Of a stretch of 44,476 bases of DNA, positions 1 to 7,980 are shown piece by piece; the stretch's first letter is position 1, and every line of letters starts with the position of its first letter. This DNA comes from a bacterium (GTDB lineage Bacteria > SZUA-79 > Acidulodesulfobacterales > Acidulodesulfobacteraceae): assembly GCA_021806125.1 (NCBI GenBank), contig JAJZYC010000001.1, positions 1-44,476 of the forward strand, written 5' to 3'. The translations under genes were made by a program, and so were the position numbers. The notes beneath the pieces were generated by a model. That model saw nothing but the letters and a program-made list of their open reading frames with translations, was not told where the DNA came from and searched no databases.

Positions 1-1034
1 ATATAATAGAGAGGCAGTTTCTTAAGGTTGTCTGCCGTTTCCGAAAAATCGTCTTCTGTTTCACCCGGAAAACCGCTTATTATATCCGTGCCTATCGAAG
101 CATCTTTAATTTTTTCGGTTATTTTTGCCGCAAGGGAAGCATAATCTTTAAAAGAGTAGTTCCTGTTCATAGATTTAAGTATTTTATCGGAAGCGCTCTG
201 AAGGGGAATATGAAAATGGTTTCTGATTTTTTTAGAAAGCGAAAATATTTTTATTATATCGTCGTCTATATAGACGGGGTCTATAGAACTCAGCCTTATT
301 TTTACGTCATTTTTCAGTTCTTCTATCGATGCAAGCAAAGTTTTAAGCTTCATATTAGAGTTTTTATCGTTATATGAACCTATATTGACGCCGGTCAAAA
401 TGACTTCTTTGCGCCCAAGCCTGCCGAATTCTTCTATCGAATTTAAAACGCTTTTTATATCCAAAGACCACTTTACAGGCCTTGCTTTAGGAATTATGCA
501 GTAGGAACATTCTAAATCGCATCCCTCCTGTATTTTTAAATAGGGCCTCGTTCTTTTTTGATTCAGTGCGATATCTGGAAATCTTTGCGACAAGATTTTT
601 AAAACCTCGGTTTTTTGAATATTGTCCATCAGCTTTATGCCCGGTATCTCAGAAAATTTAATTTTATTAAGCTGTGCCGAACAGCCTGTCAATAAAAGGC
701 GGCTGTGCGGATACTTTTTCCTTATTTTCCTAATTATTCTATCCGTTTCCGTATCAGCTTTTTCCGTAACGGTGCAGGTATTGACTAAAAAAAGGTCTAT
801 ATTGCCGCCGGAGCCGCGGAAGTCTACGACGTTTATATTCATCCGTTTAAATATCTCTTCAAACTGCGACGATTCGAACTGGTTCAGCTTGCAACCCGAA
901 GATATTACCGCACAGTTTATGGAGCCGCCTCCGCCGCTTAAGAATTCAATATCGTTTTCGCTTAACTGCATTAACCGCATTATAATATTATCGTCGGCAG
1001 TTTTAACATCGGCTTTCGTATTTAAATTTTTCAT
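1..1034 (-). CDS. mtaB: MtaB-like tRNA methylthiotransferase, 3' end cut by window edge
   Basis: This is a radical-SAM methylthiotransferase, probably the MtaB type that converts t6A37 to ms2t6A37 in tRNAs reading ANN codons. About 344 codons are visible and the C-terminal end lies outside the window. The N-terminal UPF0004 domain shows cluster cysteines C48 (SSGCKLNQFES), C87 (NTCTVTEKAD) and C118 (LTGCSAQ). The radical-SAM motif is GCDLECSYCIIPKARP with C172, C176 and C179, and a GFPGETEDDF segment is present near the cut. The start overlaps the mnmA stop in an ATGA and GGAGG lies upstream, so translation is probably coupled. The resulting N-terminus is about 30 residues longer than usual; Met22 is an alternative start. 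MtaB is favoured over MiaB because of the SSGCKLNQFES block; RimO is encoded separately in this window. Confidence 0.88.
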   Translation of the reverse strand, partial: MKNLNTKADVKTADDNIIMRLMQLSENDIEFLSGGGGSINCAVISSGCKLNQFESSQFEEIFKRMNINVVDFRGSGGNIDLFLVNTCTVTEKADTETDRIIRKIRKKYPHSRLLLTGCSAQLNKIKFSEIPGIKLMDNIQKTEVLKILSQRFPDIALNQKRTRPYLKIQEGCDLECSYCIIPKARPVKWSLDIKSVLNSIEEFGRLGRKEVILTGVNIGSYNDKNSNMKLKTLLASIEELKNDVKIRLSSIDPVYIDDDIIKIFSLSKKIRNHFHIPLQSASDKILKSMNRNYSFKDYASLAAKITEKIKDASIGTDIISGFPGETEDDFSETADNLKKLPLYY

Positions 1035-2134
1035 TCTATAAATCCTCCGCCTATTACTTTGCTCCCCGAATATAAGACGGCGGATTGTCCGGGAGTAATA
1101 AATTTGACTTTGTCGTCGAATACGATTTTAACGGAGCCGTCTTGAGAAACGGTTGCACTGCACTTATAATCAGGCGACGAATATCTTATTTTTGCGGTCG
1201 TTTTCATTTCATGCAGCCTGTTTTTATCTTCTGGATTTATAAAATTAAAATCTTTAACCGTTAAAATTTCCGAGAAGCAGTCTTCTAAATTTCCGACGAT
1301 TATTTCATTGTCTTCGGCGGAAATTCGAACGACGTAAAGAGGGTTCTTAGATGAAATGCCTAATTTTTTCCTCTGACCTACCGTATAATTAAAAATACCG
1401 TTGTGTTCTCCGATTATTTCGCCATTTAAATTTTTTATAAATCCCTTATTTGAAGAATCGTCCGAAAGATTTCCTGAACGTTTTTTGATAAATCCTGAAT
1501 AATTTTTATCGGGAACGAAACATATCTCTACGCTGTCTTTTTTGCCGGATATTCTGTCGAATCCGGCATCTGAGGCAATTTTTCTCGTTTGCGGCTTATT
1601 TAAATTGCCCACGGGAAACATTATTTCTTTAAGATTTTCCTGAGATAAATTGTAAAGAACGTAAGACTGGTCTTTTGATAAATCTTTAGATTTCAAAAGA
1701 AAATATTTTCCCTCTTTATTCCTTGTTATTCTTGCATAGTGTCCCGTCGCAAGAGATACCGCACCCAATTCTTTTATTCTTTTAAGAAGCAGGTCGAATT
1801 TCATAACGCAGTTGCATAAAATACAGGGGTTGGGAGTCTTTCCATTAAGATATTCAGAAACGAAACGGTCTATTACCGCAGTTTTAAATTCGTTTTCAAG
1901 GTTTATTACGAAATGGGGTATGCCTATTTTTACGCAAACCCTTTTTGCGTCGATTATATCTTCCGTACTGCAACAAGTCTTTAAGTCCGCCGAAGCGTTA
2001 ATATCTTTGGAAATTAAATGCATGGAAACGCCTATTACGGAATACCCCCTGTTTTTAAGAATTATGGCGCTAACAGAACTGTCCACACCGCCGGACATTG
2101 CAACAGCTACGGTTTTGTTAGATTTTATAAGCAT
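1031..2134 (-). CDS. mnmA: tRNA-specific 2-thiouridylase MnmA
   Basis: MnmA puts the 2-thio group on U34 of tRNA Lys, Glu and Gln, using ATP and persulfide sulfur that originates from a cysteine desulfurase. The 367-residue length is normal. The PP-loop SGGVDSS lies at residues 14-20. The catalytic cysteine is C104 in NPCILCN and the persulfide cysteine is C205 in VEICFVP; both are present. ATGHYAR and KDQSYVLYNL are further family signatures. The gene lies 21 bases after iscS, which encodes the expected sulfur donor, and it overlaps the next gene by 4 bases. No good ribosome-binding site is seen before the start, so coupling to iscS translation is likely. Confidence 0.96.
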   Translation of the reverse strand: MLIKSNKTVAVAMSGGVDSSVSAIILKNRGYSVIGVSMHLISKDINASADLKTCCSTEDIIDAKRVCVKIGIPHFVINLENEFKTAVIDRFVSEYLNGKTPNPCILCNCVMKFDLLLKRIKELGAVSLATGHYARITRNKEGKYFLLKSKDLSKDQSYVLYNLSQENLKEIMFPVGNLNKPQTRKIASDAGFDRISGKKDSVEICFVPDKNYSGFIKKRSGNLSDDSSNKGFIKNLNGEIIGEHNGIFNYTVGQRKKLGISSKNPLYVVRISAEDNEIIVGNLEDCFSEILTVKDFNFINPEDKNRLHEMKTTAKIRYSSPDYKCSATVSQDGSVKIVFDDKVKFITPGQSAVLYSGSKVIGGGFIE

Positions 2135-2155
2135 ATTATAGGCAGTTTATTTTTT

Positions 2156-3325
2156 TTATGCGGGATTAGTTCTTAATTTTAATACGCCTTTTTTTATAGC
2201 GCTGACCGCATAATCTATATCGTCCTCTTTAGTGAATCTGCCAATGCTGAATCTTATAGCCGATTCTATTCTTTTAGCATCGTATCCGTGAGCTTTTAAA
2301 ACATGGGATAAGGAAACGGCTCCGGCATTACATGCCGAACCGGCGGAGGCGCTGATTCCGTAAAGGTCGAGGTTGAAAAGCAGGGTTTCCGATTTTACCC
2401 CGTCGAAAGATACGTTAATAGTATTTTTAAGCCTGTTCACGGGATGGCCGTTAAGCCTTATGCCTTCTATGCCGTAAAAAAGCTTATCTAAAAAAATACT
2501 TCCGAGATTATTTATTCTGTTTAATTCTTCGTTCATAACGTTTTTTAGAATATTTAAGCCTTTTGCCATCGAAACTATGCCGCCTATGTTTTCCGTCCCC
2601 GCCCTTAGCCCCCGCTCTTGATGCCCGCCGTGTATTATGGGGTCTATGTTTGTCCCTTTTTTCACGTATAAAGCCCCGCAGCCTTTTAACGCATAAAACT
2701 TATGTCCCGAAAAACTGCATAAATCCAGAGGAACGTCTTTGAGGCTGAAATGGCTTTTTCCGATAACCTGGACTAAGTCGCTGTGAAAAAGCACGTCTTC
2801 CTTGACTTTTTTTACTTCTTCAAATATTTGTTTTAAGGGAAATATCGTACCGGTTTCATTATTGGCGCCCATTATAGATATCAGAACGGTATTTTCCTTT
2901 ATGGAGGACAGCAGGTCTTCCAACAGCAGTCCGCCAAATTCGTTTACGCCTATGTATGAAGTTTCGACGCCTTCCGATTCTAAAAATTTAAAGGTATTAA
3001 GAACTGCCGGGTGTTCTACGCGCGAGGCAATAATGTGCGGTTTGGATTTTTTGTTTTTTCGCATATGCGCATAAACTGAGCCGGTTATAGCAAGATTAAC
3101 GGATTCCGAACCGGATGCAGTAAAAATAATGTCGCCTGAATTCCCTGCGTCTAAAAACGATTTTATATATTCCCTCGAATCCTCGATAAGAATTCTTGCT
3201 GCCCTCCCTTCTTCGTAAACAGAAGAAGGGTTTCCGGGATAGTTCTTCAGCGCATCCGTTACTTCCACTAAAACCAAAGGGTCCAAAGGAGTAGTCGCAT
3301 TATAGTCTAAATAAATTCTCGGCAT
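2156..3325 (-). CDS. iscS: cysteine desulfurase, IscS/NifS family
   Basis: This PLP enzyme converts cysteine to alanine and a protein persulfide for Fe-S cluster assembly and tRNA thiolation. It has 389 residues. The PLP lysine is K209 in SFSGHKFYALKG. The loop HGGHQERGLRAGTEN is intact, and the persulfide cysteine is C332 in SAGSACNAGAVSLS. The gene lies between an Rrf2 regulator and mnmA, so at least one of its jobs is tRNA 2-thiolation. No iscU or nifU follows it here, so the Fe-S scaffold is encoded elsewhere. IscS and NifS cannot be separated from sequence alone. Confidence 0.95.
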   Translation of the reverse strand: MPRIYLDYNATTPLDPLVLVEVTDALKNYPGNPSSVYEEGRAARILIEDSREYIKSFLDAGNSGDIIFTASGSESVNLAITGSVYAHMRKNKKSKPHIIASRVEHPAVLNTFKFLESEGVETSYIGVNEFGGLLLEDLLSSIKENTVLISIMGANNETGTIFPLKQIFEEVKKVKEDVLFHSDLVQVIGKSHFSLKDVPLDLCSFSGHKFYALKGCGALYVKKGTNIDPIIHGGHQERGLRAGTENIGGIVSMAKGLNILKNVMNEELNRINNLGSIFLDKLFYGIEGIRLNGHPVNRLKNTINVSFDGVKSETLLFNLDLYGISASAGSACNAGAVSLSHVLKAHGYDAKRIESAIRFSIGRFTKEDDIDYAVSAIKKGVLKLRTNPA

Positions 3326-3348
3326 ATATGTCCTGTCTTAATTAAGTT

Positions 3349-3825
3349 TCAGCAATTTTTTGTGCCTGCCCCGGCTGTTTTTTTCGGCAGTTTATGCTTC
3401 TGTTTCTGCTTATATTCGCTTATTACGTCTTCTATGGTTATCGAATTTAAAAACTCGGTAATTTTATTGGATATAGAATTCCACATATCGAAAGCAAGAC
3501 ATGTCGATCTTCTGCCGCATTCCTTTTTATTTTTAGATTTGCTTATACAGCTTATAATTTCGATAGGTTCTACCGAAGATATTATGTCGCCTATAAGTAT
3601 TTCGGAAGGCTTTTTATTAAGAAGATACCCTCCGTTCGGCCCTCTTAGGCTCCTGACTATACCGGCTTTTTTTAAAATAAAAAATATCTGTTCGAGATAG
3701 TGCAGGGATATAGATTCTCTCGCCGCAATATCTTTTAAACTTATAGGGACGGAGTTATCGTCCGAATTATATGATAAATCTATTAACGCCCTTACGGCGT
3801 ATTGTCCTTTAGAAGAAAGTTTCAT
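3349..3825 (-). CDS. Rrf2 family transcriptional regulator (IscR-like, altered ligand set)
   Basis: This is a 158-residue winged-helix regulator of the Rrf2 family. The N-terminus MKLSSKGQYAVRALIDLS and the wing RGPNGGYLL (residues 61-69) are diagnostic. Cysteines occur at C93, C103 and C109 (spacings C-x9-C-x5-C), where IscR carries its three [2Fe-2S] cysteines. The IscR motif CLTHDLW reads CLAFDMW here, so the fourth ligand, histidine, is replaced by F112. It may hold a labile or differently liganded cluster, or sense through thiols. Lying between cysE and iscS, it probably controls this operon, as CymR and IscR do in other bacteria. A lysine-rich tail of about 20 residues follows the domain. 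Confidence 0.88.
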   Translation of the reverse strand: MKLSSKGQYAVRALIDLSYNSDDNSVPISLKDIAARESISLHYLEQIFFILKKAGIVRSLRGPNGGYLLNKKPSEILIGDIISSVEPIEIISCISKSKNKKECGRRSTCLAFDMWNSISNKITEFLNSITIEDVISEYKQKQKHKLPKKTAGAGTKNC

Positions 3826-3846
3826 ATTTTAATTGAGTTTTATAAT

Positions 3847-4503
3847 TTATTTCTTATTTTGACTGGATTCGATTTCCCTAATTCTATTCTCAAGTTCCGA
3901 TATTTTCGATTTTAAAAGGGAAATTTCATAAAAAGCCGGGTCGAATAGCCTGTTATGCTCAAGATCTATATTGTCGTGAACCTCGGACTCGTCCCTTTTT
4001 GCGGATTTTGCGGGTATTCCGACTACGGTTGAATGTGCAGGAACGGCATTTACCACTACGGAATTTGCACCTATTTTAGAATCGTGTTCTATCGTCAAAG
4101 GCCCGAGTATTTTTGCTCCGGTTCCTATTATAACCCTGTCTCCTATAGTAGGATGCCTTTTTTCTTTTTTCCAGCTTGTTCCGCCAAGGGTAACTCCGTG
4201 ATAAATAGTAACGTCGTCGCCTATTTCGGCGGTTTCGCCTATCACGACCCCCATGCCGTGGTCTATAAAAAACCTTCTTCCGATTTTTGCTCCGGGATGA
4301 ATTTCAATCCCGGTCAAAAACCTGCCGGCCTGCGAAACGAGCCTCGCAAAGAGCTTGCACTTATGTTCCCATAGAAAACGGGAAATCTTATGTATATAAA
4401 CGGCGTGCAGGCCCGGGTAGCATGTAATAACTTCCAGAGCGTTTCTTGCCGCAGGGTCTCTTTCGTAAACCGAATTTATATCTTCCTTTAAAGTCTTAAA
4501 CAT
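3847..4503 (-). CDS. cysE: serine O-acetyltransferase CysE
   Basis: CysE makes O-acetylserine from serine and acetyl-CoA, the committed step of cysteine synthesis. At 218 residues it is the short (EpsC-like) form. A left-handed beta-helix of hexapeptide repeats covers about residues 65-170. The segments HPGAKIG, IDHGMGVVIGETAEIGD and YHGVTLGGTSWKKEKRHPTIGD carry the catalytic His/Asp region. The C-terminus (about 190-218) is charged and heptad-like, probably a short coiled coil. It is the first gene of the operon that continues with rrf2, iscS, mnmA and mtaB, so cysteine supply and cysteine use are co-transcribed. No cysK is seen in the window. Confidence 0.95.
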   Translation of the reverse strand: MFKTLKEDINSVYERDPAARNALEVITCYPGLHAVYIHKISRFLWEHKCKLFARLVSQAGRFLTGIEIHPGAKIGRRFFIDHGMGVVIGETAEIGDDVTIYHGVTLGGTSWKKEKRHPTIGDRVIIGTGAKILGPLTIEHDSKIGANSVVVNAVPAHSTVVGIPAKSAKRDESEVHDNIDLEHNRLFDPAFYEISLLKSKISELENRIREIESSQNKK

Positions 4504-4809
4504 CCAAAATAATATTTTAACACGGTGAAAAATAATTATATATGTTATTAATAATATAACAGAAATACAAATAATTTAAAAGCCCGGTCCCCATTTCGTA
4601 TAACTTTTGAAATCTCAGTTTGCAAACAATATATAAATACGGCATGAACGGCTGTCTCCGCGATGAGGCGTTTGCGGCAGATAATTTTTTAAATTTTTAA
4701 TATTTAGTTTATAATTTATTTAAAAAACATGTATATAATAAAATAATACAAGTCAGGATAAAATATTCCGGATGAGTTTATTAAAATTAAAATTATTAAG
4801 GAGACAATC
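4504..4809. other. divergent intergenic region, cysE operon / CpxP-like gene
   Basis: This 306-base AT-rich gap separates the two divergent transcription units. Near cysE it holds a minus-strand -10-like hexamer (4535-4540) and an inverted repeat (4544-4560). Around 4640-4680 there is a GC-richer patch that can form a weak bulged stem followed by a T-rich run. The plus-strand gene has the ribosome-binding site AAGGAGA at about 4797-4803. No ORF or recognisable RNA was found here. Confidence 0.6.
4544..4560 (-). promoter_or_regulatory. candidate operator of the cysE-rrf2-iscS operon
   Basis: The inverted repeat GTTAT-N7-ATAAC lies just upstream of a minus-strand TATAAT (4535-4540), 41 bases ahead of the cysE start. 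Its place over the promoter spacer/-35 region is where Rrf2 regulators such as CymR and IscR usually bind. The link to the Rrf2 gene of this operon is inference, and in such AT-rich DNA the repeat could be chance. Confidence 0.3.
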
Positions 4810-5289
4810 ATGAAAGCGTTTATTAAGGGACTTAGGCCTCACCAAAAGCACGTCATGCTTTTTGTATTTTTAGCATTAATATTATCTTTTCTGGCGTTTA
4901 GCCGTACATCTTACGGCTTTAACGGAATGCGCAAACAAATGCATAATTGCATGCATATGAAATCGGGGAAATTTTTTAGGCTGGCTAAAGAATTGCATCT
5001 TTCTAAATTTCAGATGAGAAAACTGCGGAAATTAAACCGTATAAATTTTAAAAAGATGATGAAAGGAAGAAAAATGATGAAATCTCCGATGATTGAGGCT
5101 ATAAAAAACGGTTCTTTTAATAAAGCCGTTTTTGAATCCACCGCCTTAGGAAACATGAAATTAATGCTTAAAATGAGAGCGTCAAGAATGGAAAATTTTT
5201 ATAATATATTGACGCCTAAACAAAGAAAAGAGTTTCTTATAATCTTAAATATCAAAAAAGGCGACTGGAGATGGAATAACGGCAGATAG
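4810..5289 (+). CDS. periplasmic CpxP/Spy-like (LTxxQ-type) protein
   Basis: This 159-residue basic, methionine-rich protein has an uncleaved or late-cleaved signal segment at about residues 17-36 (VMLFVFLALILSFLAF). Its mature part is helical, with LHLSKFQMRKLRKL and LTPKQRKEFLIIL, matching the LTxxQ repeats of the CpxP/Spy/CnrX-like family of periplasmic chaperones and stress sensors. A strong ribosome-binding site AAGGAGA precedes it. It is followed by a two-component system of the matching type, as in cpxP-cpxRA, so it probably damps the kinase or protects periplasmic proteins. The sequence is divergent, so the family call rests on size, motif and context. Confidence 0.7.
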   Translation: MKAFIKGLRPHQKHVMLFVFLALILSFLAFSRTSYGFNGMRKQMHNCMHMKSGKFFRLAKELHLSKFQMRKLRKLNRINFKKMMKGRKMMKSPMIEAIKNGSFNKAVFESTALGNMKLMLKMRASRMENFYNILTPKQRKEFLIILNIKKGDWRWNNGR

Positions 5290-5322
5290 AAACAAGGCAG
5301 TTTTCTATACTATTATAACAGT

Positions 5323-5360
5323 CTGCACTGAGGATTTTAAAACTGTTTGCAGTTAGGATT
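5323..5360. repeat. imperfect direct repeat between cpxP-like gene and terminator
   Basis: CTGCACTGAGGATT (5323-5336) and TTGCAGTTAGGATT (5347-5360) match at 11 of 14 positions at a 24-base offset. They lie in the transcribed 3' region just before the terminator. This could be a duplication remnant or a protein-binding direct repeat; no function can be assigned. Confidence 0.35.
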
Positions 5361-5393
5361 AAGACGCCGCGGGGTGACTACGCGGCGTCTTTT
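5361..5393 (+). terminator. intrinsic terminator between the CpxP-like gene and the response regulator
   Basis: The GC-rich stem GACGCCGCG/CGCGGCGTC has an 9-base loop and is followed by TTTT. It lies between two same-strand genes of one functional unit, so it should lower transcription of the regulator pair relative to the periplasmic protein, or separate two promoters. Confidence 0.85.
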
Positions 5394-5425
5394 ATAAGAA
5401 GACATTTTTAAATTAAATAATTTTT

Positions 5426-6100
5426 ATGCTCATGATAAAAATAATAATGATAGAAGACGATGAAGAAATAGCCTCCCTGCTTAAAGAATATCTTCTTAAA
5501 TTCAATATGGAAATTGTTAATTTTAAGGATGCGGCAACCGGGATAGAAGCGCTTAAAAAATACTATTTCGATATTTTAATCTTAGACCTTACTCTGCCTG
5601 ATATGGACGGATTGGAAGTCTGCAAAATTGTTTCGACGGCATCCGATATGCCGATAATAATATCTTCGGCAAGAAATGACGACACCGATATAGTTTCAGG
5701 GCTTGAACTCGGCGCCGACGATTATGTGGCAAAGCCTTATAATCCGCGGGAGCTTGTAGCAAGGATAAGGTCCGTTATTAGAAGGAACGATAAAAAATCG
5801 GCGGAAATTATCGCTAAAGTTTTTGATGTCGATGAATCGGCTATGACCGTAAAAAAAGAAGGGGTTGTTTTAGACCTGACATCTGCCGAATACGAGCTGT
5901 TTACTATGCTGTTTAAAAATAAGGGAAGGGTTGTATCGAGAGATTATATCCTTGAAAATTCAAAAACGATGAATCTGGAAAGCATAGACAGAAGCGTCGA
6001 TGTAATAATCGGAAGGCTAAGAAAAAAAATTTCCGACGACCCCAAAAATCCAAAATATATAAAATCTATCAGAGGCTTCGGATATAAATTCGATGAATAG
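5426..6100 (+). CDS. OmpR/PhoB-family response regulator (CpxR/ArsR-type)
   Basis: This 224-residue regulator has a receiver domain with acidic pocket E10-D12, phosphoacceptor D54 (ILILDLTLPDMDG) and K103 (AKPYNP). A winged-helix output domain spans about 128-224 and ends in the typical SIRGFGYKFDE. It overlaps the kinase gene by 8 bases, which marks a coupled pair. Two ATG codons, 5426 and 5432, are possible starts and neither has a clear ribosome-binding site. The upstream CpxP-like gene suggests envelope or acid stress as the signal. It is not the arsenic ArsR. Confidence 0.92.
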   Translation: MLMIKIIMIEDDEEIASLLKEYLLKFNMEIVNFKDAATGIEALKKYYFDILILDLTLPDMDGLEVCKIVSTASDMPIIISSARNDDTDIVSGLELGADDYVAKPYNPRELVARIRSVIRRNDKKSAEIIAKVFDVDESAMTVKKEGVVLDLTSAEYELFTMLFKNKGRVVSRDYILENSKTMNLESIDRSVDVIIGRLRKKISDDPKNPKYIKSIRGFGYKFDE

Positions 6101-7316
6101 GCATTCGGTTTTATTTAAAATAAATATCGTTTTTATTATAATCTTTACGATACTGCTGTCATTTTTTATTTTAGTGCGCAGGGCAATCAACCGCACGGAA
6201 ATGTTTCATTTTATAAGGCAGACGGTGTTTCTGGCAAAGACGGGCGCAATACGGGAAAATAAATCAAACAGCATCATTCCGGTAAAAAGCCGGAAAACCG
6301 AGGATGTAATTTTAAAAACAGGCACGGTAGTCTTTAAGAAAAGAATGCCGAAGCTAAGATACTATATAGAATTATTGAAGTTTAACGGAGGCGAATACTT
6401 ATATTTGCAGTCAAAAAGCGGAAATATTTTAGTGAAAAGAAACGAAAGCGCCAATCCGCAGAGAATTTTGCTTTTTGTCTGGGCAGGGCTAAATCTTATA
6501 CTTGTTTTCTTATATATCGGCATATACCGGTCGATACTGCCGCTGAGTAAGTTCAGGGAAAAAATGGAAGAATTTAAAAAGGGGAATATGAATATCGATT
6601 TAGAGGAATATGTAAAAAGGAAAGACGAAATTGGATATATAGCAAGAGAACTTAAAGATGCCGTTAATAATATTAAAAGAAATTTAAACGCCAGAGTATG
6701 GTTTATAAGAAATATCGCCCATGAACTTAAAACTCCTATAACCAAAGGAAAGATAGCGCTTGAGCTTTTAGAAAACGAAAAAGCCGATAAGAAAAAAATA
6801 TTTTCGAACATATTCGCAAGACTTGAATTGCTCATAAATGAACTTTTTGCTGCGGAAAAAATAGCAATTGCCGGCGTAAAACTTAATATGTCCCCGTGCA
6901 GTTTAGACGATATAATAGGCAAAGCCGAGACGCTTCTTTTTACCGATAATTTAGATTCTAAAGTCGGTTTGACCGCCGACAGAGATTACATAATCAGAGG
7001 CGATTCCGAAATGCTTGTTATAGCGGTTAAGAACCTGCTCGACAACGGAATTAAATTCAGCGGCGATAAAAGCGTGGCCGTTAAAATAGAAAAAGGCATA
7101 TTGACTTTTGCTAATAGCGGAAATAAGCCGTCAATATCCGAGGATCTTATTTTTGAACCGTTTTTAAAAGACCAATCCGTAAAAAATAAAGACGGTTTCG
7201 GTCTCGGCTTATATATAACAAAACAAATACTTGAGAAGCACGGTCTCGGTATAATATACTGTTATAAAGAAGGTAAAAATATATTTTCTATAGACATAAA
7301 CTCTTTACTGATATAA
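6093..7316 (+). CDS. sensor histidine kinase, CpxA/ArsS-like
   Basis: This 407-residue membrane kinase has TM1 at about 9-28, a small periplasmic domain at about 30-124, and TM2 at about 125-146. A HAMP-like linker follows, then HisKA with phosphoacceptor H210 in NIAHELKTPITKGK, and an ATPase domain with the N-box NLLDNGIKFS and G-box GFGLGLYITKQILEKHG. The H-box reading HELKTPITKGK is, from memory, typical of the ArsS (HP0165-like) acid-responsive kinases of Campylobacterota and their relatives. It partners the overlapping OmpR-type regulator. The actual signal cannot be read from the sequence. Confidence 0.9.
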   Translation: MNRHSVLFKINIVFIIIFTILLSFFILVRRAINRTEMFHFIRQTVFLAKTGAIRENKSNSIIPVKSRKTEDVILKTGTVVFKKRMPKLRYYIELLKFNGGEYLYLQSKSGNILVKRNESANPQRILLFVWAGLNLILVFLYIGIYRSILPLSKFREKMEEFKKGNMNIDLEEYVKRKDEIGYIARELKDAVNNIKRNLNARVWFIRNIAHELKTPITKGKIALELLENEKADKKKIFSNIFARLELLINELFAAEKIAIAGVKLNMSPCSLDDIIGKAETLLFTDNLDSKVGLTADRDYIIRGDSEMLVIAVKNLLDNGIKFSGDKSVAVKIEKGILTFANSGNKPSISEDLIFEPFLKDQSVKNKDGFGLGLYITKQILEKHGLGIIYCYKEGKNIFSIDINSLLI

Positions 7317-7354
7317 AAGTTTATATTTATTAATTTTATTTAGAGGTAAAAAAG

Positions 7355-7929
7355 ATGAAAAAATTTGTTGATATTTTACTTAAGAGCCTTATGTTTATTC
7401 TATTTGCATCATCGATTATTATTGCGTTATGTTATAGCGGCAAATCCTACGCCGCTAACAATTCGACTACCGTATTTGTGTATCCTAAAGGAAATGTATC
7501 CGCCAATATTATAAACATATTAAAGGTAAACGGATACATAATAGTAACGTCTCCGCAAAATGCAAATTACGTCATAAATTACGGACAGATTAATAAGCCG
7601 GGCAAGGAAACGACTTTACTTGTAGTTCCGAACTGAAATATATCGAGCAATATTTTAAGCGTATTGCAATCAAACGGCTACAACGTTGTTGTAATACCTT
7701 CCCAGAATGCGGCTGAATATCCCGCCGCTACATCTCCTCAGCCGGTTGTCGTTCCCGAACCTTATCCTTATCAGGTTCCGTATCCGTATCGTATCCGTAT
7801 TACGCCTACCCTTATCCTGATTATTTGGTTCCCGGCATTTTAGGCAGAGTTATTATAGGAGGCTTTTTATACCGTGGCTGGGGAGGTTTCAGAGGGAGAG
7901 ACGGTTTCGCATTTCACGGCAGACGATAA
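7355..7929 (+). pseudogene. degraded exported protein with duplicated NxLxxNGY domain
   Basis: The reading frame opens with a signal peptide (about residues 1-33) after a good ribosome-binding site AGAGGT. It then carries two related units, NIINILKVNGYIIVTSPQNA and NILSVLQSNGYNVVVIPSQNA. Between them an in-frame TGA at 7634-7636 stops translation after 93 codons; TGG (Trp) would restore the frame. A Tyr/Pro-rich stretch follows. There the 6-base repeat TATCCG has lost one C in its middle copy (7787-7791), shifting the frame. Restoring it joins a Gly/Arg-rich tail ending GRDGFAFHGRR at 7929. The original product would be about 191 residues, secreted and of unknown function. The frameshift could be an assembly error, but the nonsense codon is independent. 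Confidence 0.75.
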
Positions 7930-7980
7930 AATGACGATGAAATACAAAATTACCTGAAACATTTACTTGCAGTCGATTAA

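Noticed and set aside
622..1041. Plus-strand ORF of 139 codons
   Set aside because: It is antisense to mtaB, whose radical-SAM motifs on the minus strand are unmistakable.
7634..7636. In-frame TGA as selenocysteine or recoded Trp
   Set aside because: TGA serves as the normal stop of mnmA and soxY in this window, there is no selenoprotein motif or following SECIS-like hairpin, and a frameshift lies further along the same gene.
7781..7800. TATCCG tandem repeat as a CRISPR or VNTR array
   Set aside because: There are only three short copies encoding Tyr-Pro repeats; no spacers or cas genes exist.
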